Of a stretch of DNA of 64,000 nt, positions 59,417 through 64,000 are shown piece after piece. The position numbers and the translations under genes were made by a program. Numbering within the stretch: position 1 is the stretch's first letter; each line of letters begins with the position of its first letter. Location: the NCBI RefSeq assembly GCF_024753255.1, contig NZ_JANUHA010000010.1, positions 62,001 through 126,000 of the forward strand, written 5' to 3'. Source of the DNA: Massilia agri. GTDB taxonomy: Bacteria; Pseudomonadota; Gammaproteobacteria; Burkholderiales; Burkholderiaceae_D. The notes under the pieces are model-generated. The model was given only the letters and a program-made list of their open reading frames with translations. It was not told the origin of the DNA and did not search any database.

Positions 59417-61015
59417 TCAGTCGTCGCCCTTCCTCAGGCTGAGTGGCGCGGGGCCTTCGTCGGGTGAGAACACAATGGTCTGGGCCGGGAAGGCGAGGCC
59501 GATGCCGGCCGCTTCGAGCCGTTCGACGATCGCCAGCAGCAGCTCTTCGCGCACGATGACGTTGGCGTCGAAGTCGCGCACTTCGATGTACGAGAACACC
59601 TCGACGTTGAAGGCGCGCTCGGTGATCTTCGCCAGGTTGGCGCGGGCGCCCTCGGCGATCTTCTCGTGGCCGCGCAGTACCTCGCGGATGATGGCGATGC
59701 CTTCCTTCAGCTTCGCCGAGGAGACGCGGTAGTCGAGCGCGATGACGGGGTTGAACAGGAAGCGCTCGCGCGCGGCGAAGTTCTCGATCTGGCGCGCCGA
59801 CAGGTCGCCGTTCGGAATCGTGACCACGGTGCGTTCGAGGGTACGGATGCGGGTCGAGCGGATGCCGACGTCCTCCACCGTGCCGAGCAGCTCGCCGACC
59901 TTGACGAAGTCGCCCACCTGGGCCGGGCGGTCGGCGATCACGGTGACGCTGCCCACCAGGTTCTCCACCGTCTTCTGCGCGCCCAGGGCCAGCGCGATGC
60001 CGCCGATGCCCAGGGCCGCGATCCCCGTGGTCACGTCGATGCCGAAGGTGTCGAGGATGCCGATGCCGGAAAACAGCAGGAGCAGCACCTTGGCCGTGCG
60101 CCGCAGCAGGGTGATGACGGAGACCACCTGGCGGCGCTGGCGCTTCTGCATGCGCGCGATCGCCAGTTCGGCGATGGCGTCGACCAGGCGCAGGCCGAAC
60201 CAGACCAGGGCGACGACGGAGACGATGCCGGTATAGCGCAGCAGGGTCTGGCGCGCCACGATGGCGACCGGCAGCCTTTCGGCCAGCGCGAAGAACAGGC
60301 CCACCGCAAGGAGCAGGCTGGCCGGCGGCAGGGCGGCCTCCAGGAAGCGGTACAGGCCGTTCGATGCGGGATCCGCGACCAGGCGGCGCGTGCCGGCCAC
60401 GACCAGCAGGGCGACCATCCACAGGCCGCCGAAGATCACCACGCCCAGCCCCACCAGCAGGGCCCAGTCCTTCAGCGGCGCGCCGGCGATCACCAGGCCG
60501 TCTTCCTCGCTGTCCGCCGCGCTGCTGCGCCGGGTGGCGATCGCCACCTGCTCGACCGTCGCCGGCGCCACGCGCCAGATCTGGCGCCCGTCCTCCTCGG
60601 CGCGCGCCAGCAGCACCGGCACCTTCTTGCCCTGCACCGTGATCTGGCCGACGTATTCCTGGTCGACCGGCAGCTCGTCGTCGATGCGGCCGATCGCCTC
60701 GTTCGACAGCACGGCATAGGGCTGCAGCGAGCCGCCGTTGTCCAGCAGCGACTGGAAGCTGCGCGCCCGCGCGGCGGCGGTGACGCGCTGGCGATTGCTG
60801 TTGGCGGGCGTGTCGAAATACTGGGCGGCGCGGTCGTAGTCGTGCTCGGCCAGCGCCCCGATCAGGCCCGAGATCGTCGAGCGCGGGGTTTCGCGGCCCA
60901 GCGGGTCGGGCAGGACGGCCGGCGCGGGCGGCGGCGTGAGTTTCGGGATGGGGGAGGCCGCCGCCGGGGCGGCCAAATTCAGGAACAGGACCAGGGCAAT
61001 CAACAACGAACGCAT
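59417..61015 (-). CDS. Mechanosensitive ion channel (MscS family) with periplasmic domain
   Basis: 532 residues. Signal-like N-terminus (MRSLLIALVLFLNLAAPAAA), about 130 extracytoplasmic residues, several helices, and the MscS pore/beta domain: GIAALGIGGIALALGAQKTV, NLVGSVTVIADRPAQVGDFV, GTVEDVGIRSTRIRTLERT and VTIPNGDL. Opens under membrane tension, releasing solutes. ATG 61015 has GGAAGGAAG eight bases upstream. It follows the CPA2 transporter gene after 26 bp, so both may be one osmotic-stress operon. Confidence 0.92.
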   Translation of the reverse strand: MRSLLIALVLFLNLAAPAAASPIPKLTPPPAPAVLPDPLGRETPRSTISGLIGALAEHDYDRAAQYFDTPANSNRQRVTAAARARSFQSLLDNGGSLQPYAVLSNEAIGRIDDELPVDQEYVGQITVQGKKVPVLLARAEEDGRQIWRVAPATVEQVAIATRRSSAADSEEDGLVIAGAPLKDWALLVGLGVVIFGGLWMVALLVVAGTRRLVADPASNGLYRFLEAALPPASLLLAVGLFFALAERLPVAIVARQTLLRYTGIVSVVALVWFGLRLVDAIAELAIARMQKRQRRQVVSVITLLRRTAKVLLLLFSGIGILDTFGIDVTTGIAALGIGGIALALGAQKTVENLVGSVTVIADRPAQVGDFVKVGELLGTVEDVGIRSTRIRTLERTVVTIPNGDLSARQIENFAARERFLFNPVIALDYRVSSAKLKEGIAIIREVLRGHEKIAEGARANLAKITERAFNVEVFSYIEVRDFDANVIVREELLLAIVERLEAAGIGLAFPAQTIVFSPDEGPAPLSLRKGDD

Positions 61016-61041
61016 GCGCGACACTTCCTTCCAATGAGATT

Positions 61042-62790
61042 TCAGGCTTTCGCTTCCGGCTCCAGCAGCCGGGCGGTGACCACCGCGCGCTCGTGGTCGA
61101 CGATGCCGTCGACCTGGCGCTCGTCCAGTCCCATCGCTTCGAGCACGAAGGCGGACAGCTGCAGGCTCGCTTCCAGGGTTTCCGGCACCACCACGCTGGC
61201 GCCGGCCAGGCGCAGGGCGCGCGCATGCTTCTCGTCGCGCGAGCGCACGAACAGCGGCACGTGCGGATATTCGCGGCGAATCCCGCGCACCGCCTGCAGG
61301 GCGGAGGCCGGGTGGTCCATGGTCAGCACGATGGCGGGCGCCTCATTCGCGTGCAGGTGGCGCAGCAGCTCCGGGCGCGAGGCGTTGCCGAAGTAGACCG
61401 GCTTGCCTTCGGCGTGCAGCTTCGAGACCAGCTTGGCGTCGCACTCGAAGGCGATGAAGGGAATGTGCTGCTCGCCCAGCAGCTTGGCCAGCTGCTGGCC
61501 CACGCGGCCGAAGCCGGCGATGATGATGCGCCCGCGCGCCGAGGCCAGTTGCTGCTGGTCCGGGGCGGCGTCCGGCGCCGCACGCCCGGAACGCTCGCCG
61601 ATCGCGTGTCCCAGCTTGGCCAGCATCGGCGTGATGAAGAGCGTCAGGCCGACCACCAGCATGACCTGGGCGCCGAGGCCTGGCTCCAGCACCCGCGACG
61701 TCACGGCATAGCCGATGGCGACGAAGGCGAATTCGCCGCCCTGGCCCAGCAGCAGGCCGCCTTCCACCGCGCGGCTCCAGCTCTGGCCGCCGAGGCGCAG
61801 CAGGGCGGCCACCACCAGCGCCTTGATCAGCACCAGGCCCGCGACCAGGGAGGCCAGCAGCAGCGGCGCCTCGAGGATCTGGCGCGTGTCGATGTTCATC
61901 CCCACCGTCATGAAGAACAGGCCCATGAGCAGGCCCTTGAAGGGCTCGACCATGAGCTCGACCTCGTGCTTGAACTCTGTTTCGGCCAGCAGCAGGCCGG
62001 CGATCAGGGCGCCCAGCGCCATCGACAGGCCGGCCGCCGCCGACAGGCCGGCGATGCCGAAGGTCGACAGCAGGATCAGGGCCATGAAGACGTCCGGCTG
62101 GCGGTGCTCGGCGAAGGAGCGGAACAGGCGGTGCACGACGCGCCCGCCGACCAGGTAGATCAGGGCGATCGCGATGGCCGCCTTGGCCAGCGTGGCGAGG
62201 GCCAGCATCGCCACGCCGTCGCCGGCGCCGCGGCCCAGGGCCCCGACCAGCAGCAGGATCGGCACCACGGCCAGGTCCTGCAGCATCAGGATCGCGAAAG
62301 CGGCCTGGCCCAGGCGGCTGCCGGTGGCCTGCTGCTGGGCCAGCAGCTGCATGACGACGGCGGTGGAAGACAGGGACAGCACCAGGCCGAGGACCACGGC
62401 GGACTGGGTGTCGAGGCCATAGAGCAGCAGGGCGCCGCCCAGCAGCGCGGCGCTGGCAAGCACCTGCGCGGTGCCGGCGCCGAACACCCAGCTGCGCATG
62501 GCCCACAGGCGCGCGGCCGAGAGCTCGAGGCCGATCATGAACATCAGGAAGAGCACCCCGACTTCCGCCAGCATCGAGATGCCTTCGCCGCGCGGGAAGG
62601 TGAGGAAGGCCAGCCAGGGAATGTCGCCCGCCAGCAGCCCCAGGCCGAAGGGACCGACCAGGGTGCCGACGGCGAGGAAGCCGACCACTTGGTTGATGCG
62701 CAGGCGCTGGAGCGTGGGAATCAGGATGCCCGAGAGGATCAGGAACAGCAGGATCTCCCGCAGGAAGGGGAAGGCGTGTTGCTCTTGCAC
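61042..62790 (-). CDS. Cation:proton antiporter CPA2 with RCK_N (KefB/YbaL-like)
   Basis: 582 residues. About 12 helices (LFLILSGILIPTLQRLRINQ, GVLFLMFMIGLELSAARLW, SLSSTAVVMQLLAQQQ, GFAFVAIGYAV-like region) then a cytosolic RCK/TrkA-N domain: GRIIIAGFGRVGQQLAKLLG, YFGNASRPELLRHLHA and a VVPETLEASLQLSAFVLEAM end. Potassium/proton exchange is the family role; glutathione gating cannot be confirmed. GTG start at 62790. Confidence 0.92.
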   Translation of the reverse strand: MQEQHAFPFLREILLFLILSGILIPTLQRLRINQVVGFLAVGTLVGPFGLGLLAGDIPWLAFLTFPRGEGISMLAEVGVLFLMFMIGLELSAARLWAMRSWVFGAGTAQVLASAALLGGALLLYGLDTQSAVVLGLVLSLSSTAVVMQLLAQQQATGSRLGQAAFAILMLQDLAVVPILLLVGALGRGAGDGVAMLALATLAKAAIAIALIYLVGGRVVHRLFRSFAEHRQPDVFMALILLSTFGIAGLSAAAGLSMALGALIAGLLLAETEFKHEVELMVEPFKGLLMGLFFMTVGMNIDTRQILEAPLLLASLVAGLVLIKALVVAALLRLGGQSWSRAVEGGLLLGQGGEFAFVAIGYAVTSRVLEPGLGAQVMLVVGLTLFITPMLAKLGHAIGERSGRAAPDAAPDQQQLASARGRIIIAGFGRVGQQLAKLLGEQHIPFIAFECDAKLVSKLHAEGKPVYFGNASRPELLRHLHANEAPAIVLTMDHPASALQAVRGIRREYPHVPLFVRSRDEKHARALRLAGASVVVPETLEASLQLSAFVLEAMGLDERQVDGIVDHERAVVTARLLEPEAKA

Positions 62791-62850
62791 GGAAAACGGC
62801 CTTTCGTTAACAAACTCCGTGCGATTGTATACCGCCGCTCCCGCGCCTCC

Positions 62851-63747
62851 CTACCTGACGATGGTCGCGAGATTGACCTTGAAGGGGACCATCATCTGGC
62901 AAGGCTGCCCGCCGCAGCGCGCCGGCTTGTATTTCAGCAGGGCCGCGCCGATGCCCGCCATGCGCTTGGCCTCGGGATCGTCGATGCCGCCCGTCGCCGC
63001 GGACAGCGCCTTGCCGTCCGCGCCGACCAGCACATAGATCGTGACGTCGCCATTGAGCTGGTAGCGGCTGGTCAGCTTCAGGAGGCCGAGGAAGAGTTCC
63101 TGCGGACCGTTCAGGGGGTAGGGCGGCTCGTCGCCGTCGTCGAGCGCCGGGTAGGCGTCCCGAATGACCTGCTTCTGCGCCGGGGTCAAGCCTTCGTAGC
63201 CGACGTTCAGCGGCACCGAGGAGGTGACTTCCTTGTCCTTCATGAGCGAACCGGTGCGGTTCGCGCTCGATAAAATCGCGAAACTGGTTTTCTCTCCCGG
63301 CTGCGGCTGTACCCGGGGCGCAGCGCCGACCCGCATGCCGTTCACGAAAGTGACGTCGGCCCGGCGGCCGTTGCCCGCGAAGGTCATGATGCCGCGGCCG
63401 TCCGGGACACCCGCACGCCAGTTCCCGTCATAGGCGCCGCCAAGCATGAAGGTCATGGCGCCCCGGCCGTCCGGCTTGCCGTTCTTCCACTGACCCTTGT
63501 AGCGGTCGCCGTTCGGGAACAGGCCTTCGGCAATGCCTTCGCGTACGCCCATGCGGACCTCGCCTTCGTACTGCATGCCATCGAGGTCCCTGAAGTAGCC
63601 CTTGCCGTCGGGGACGCCGTCCTTGACGGTGCCGATATAACTGCCGCCGCCGGGCAGCTTCAGTTGTACTTCGCCGGGTTTGAGCGTGTCCTGGGCCAGG
63701 GCGGGAAGGCAGAGGGCAAGGGAAAGCAGGAAGGCGGTGGGTTTCAC
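62851..63747 (-). CDS. Secreted MORN-repeat protein with TonB-like C-terminus
   Basis: 298 residues. Signal peptide (FLLSLALCLPALAQ) from GTG 63747. Three to four MORN repeats follow (SYIGTVKDGVPDGKGYF, RYKGQWKNGKPDGRGAM, AYDGNWRAGVPDGRGIM). The C-terminal about 100 residues resemble a TonB/energy-transducer C-terminal fold (VTIYVLVGADGKALSAATGG). Probably periplasmic; function unknown. The GTG start is inferred from the signal peptide, and I see no strong ribosome site. Confidence 0.78.
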   Translation of the reverse strand: MKPTAFLLSLALCLPALAQDTLKPGEVQLKLPGGGSYIGTVKDGVPDGKGYFRDLDGMQYEGEVRMGVREGIAEGLFPNGDRYKGQWKNGKPDGRGAMTFMLGGAYDGNWRAGVPDGRGIMTFAGNGRRADVTFVNGMRVGAAPRVQPQPGEKTSFAILSSANRTGSLMKDKEVTSSVPLNVGYEGLTPAQKQVIRDAYPALDDGDEPPYPLNGPQELFLGLLKLTSRYQLNGDVTIYVLVGADGKALSAATGGIDDPEAKRMAGIGAALLKYKPARCGGQPCQMMVPFKVNLATIVR

Positions 63748-63854
63748 GGTGGGCGGTTCGAGGAGGGCGGAGCGGCCATTCTCGGCGCAGGGCCGATCGC
63801 CCGTCAATGCAGCACGGGTGAAGCGGCCTTTACGCTACATCGAGGAGCCGGGAC

Positions 63855-64000
63855 TCAGCACTTCCCCGCCTGCACGGCTTCCGGCGGCGTCTCTTCCTGC
63901 TGCCGGTGTCCGCTCGCCACCGGCTGGCGGCTTTCGGCGGTGGCCTGCAGTTCCTCGATCTCCGGATCTTCGGTATTGCGCAGTTCGAGGTAGCGGTCGA
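63855..64000 (-). CDS. 3' end of an unidentified gene, cut by window edge
   Basis: The last 47 residues before the stop at 63855 read RYLELRNTEDPEIEELQATA, then ESRQPVASGHRQ and a QEETPPEAVQAGKC end. The start is outside the window. Not recognised. Confidence 0.6.
   Translation of the reverse strand, partial: DRYLELRNTEDPEIEELQATAESRQPVASGHRQQEETPPEAVQAGKC

Overview
The window is chromosomal DNA of a high-GC betaproteobacterium, most likely Burkholderiales/Oxalobacteraceae and Massilia-like. The evidence is dense high-GC coding, two PEP-CTERM proteins, beta-proteobacterial-looking pyrF, sbcB and glnS, and short palindromic repeats between genes. No rRNA, tRNA or CRISPR array was seen. The genus is inferred from overall character, not from a marker gene.

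Layout. 1-7.4 kb: an SDR dehydrogenase cut by the edge, a DUF2185 protein, a lipoprotein glycerophosphodiesterase, a LemA/TPM/TPM operon, pyrF and sbcB. 7.4-8.9 kb: an AT-richer patch with two unknown membrane-anchored proteins. 9-18.6 kb: signalling and transport, with a histidine kinase coupled to a periplasmic binding protein, a cNMP-like/GGDEF cyclase, a BtuF-like protein, an HPF-family ribosome factor, a PHB-depolymerase-like esterase, and an MFS/response regulator/kinase operon. 18.7-26.7 kb: a ferredoxin-type reductase, an epimerase-like SDR, small proteins, a protein with 12 cysteine-bearing repeats behind a GRDP-like domain, a CHASE sensor kinase and glnS. 27-33.8 kb: a J-domain protein with three unknown partner genes, an MFS exporter, a PadR/DUF2812 pair, a BNR lipoprotein and two gene remnants. 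33.8-45.9 kb: an amidohydrolase, a CoA-transferase, then a compact polyamine/membrane cluster (speD, Gly-rich peptide, DUF4178, SPFH, DUF350, divergent from a membrane aminopropyltransferase and a flavoprotein), and small secreted proteins. 46.1-57 kb: a XapX/isochorismatase/YtcJ/YoaK/TMEM175 operon whose last gene is split by a mobile element. 57-64 kb: TerC, divergent PEP-CTERM paralogues, MscS and CPA2 transporters, a MORN protein and a partial gene.

The most notable region is the 6.67-kb AT-richer element at about 49936-56605. It sits inside a TMEM175-family (DUF1211) gene, is bounded by a 5-bp AACCA duplication, and starts with a large serine recombinase next to attL. Joining its two ends gives an attP-like site whose palindromic arms are centred on the AA of the core. 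Inside are an orphan CheY-like regulator flanked by 70-bp direct repeats, a small serine recombinase, a possible HUH-type replication protein and several small unknown genes. No capsid, coat, Zot or conjugation gene was recognised, so it looks like an integrative plasmid-like or satellite-like element carrying a regulator as cargo.

Two palindromic repeat families are shared between distant intergenic sites (9.0 and 59.3 kb; 18.7 and 35.6 kb). All four copies overlap the 3' end of a neighbouring gene and supply its stop codon or its last residues.
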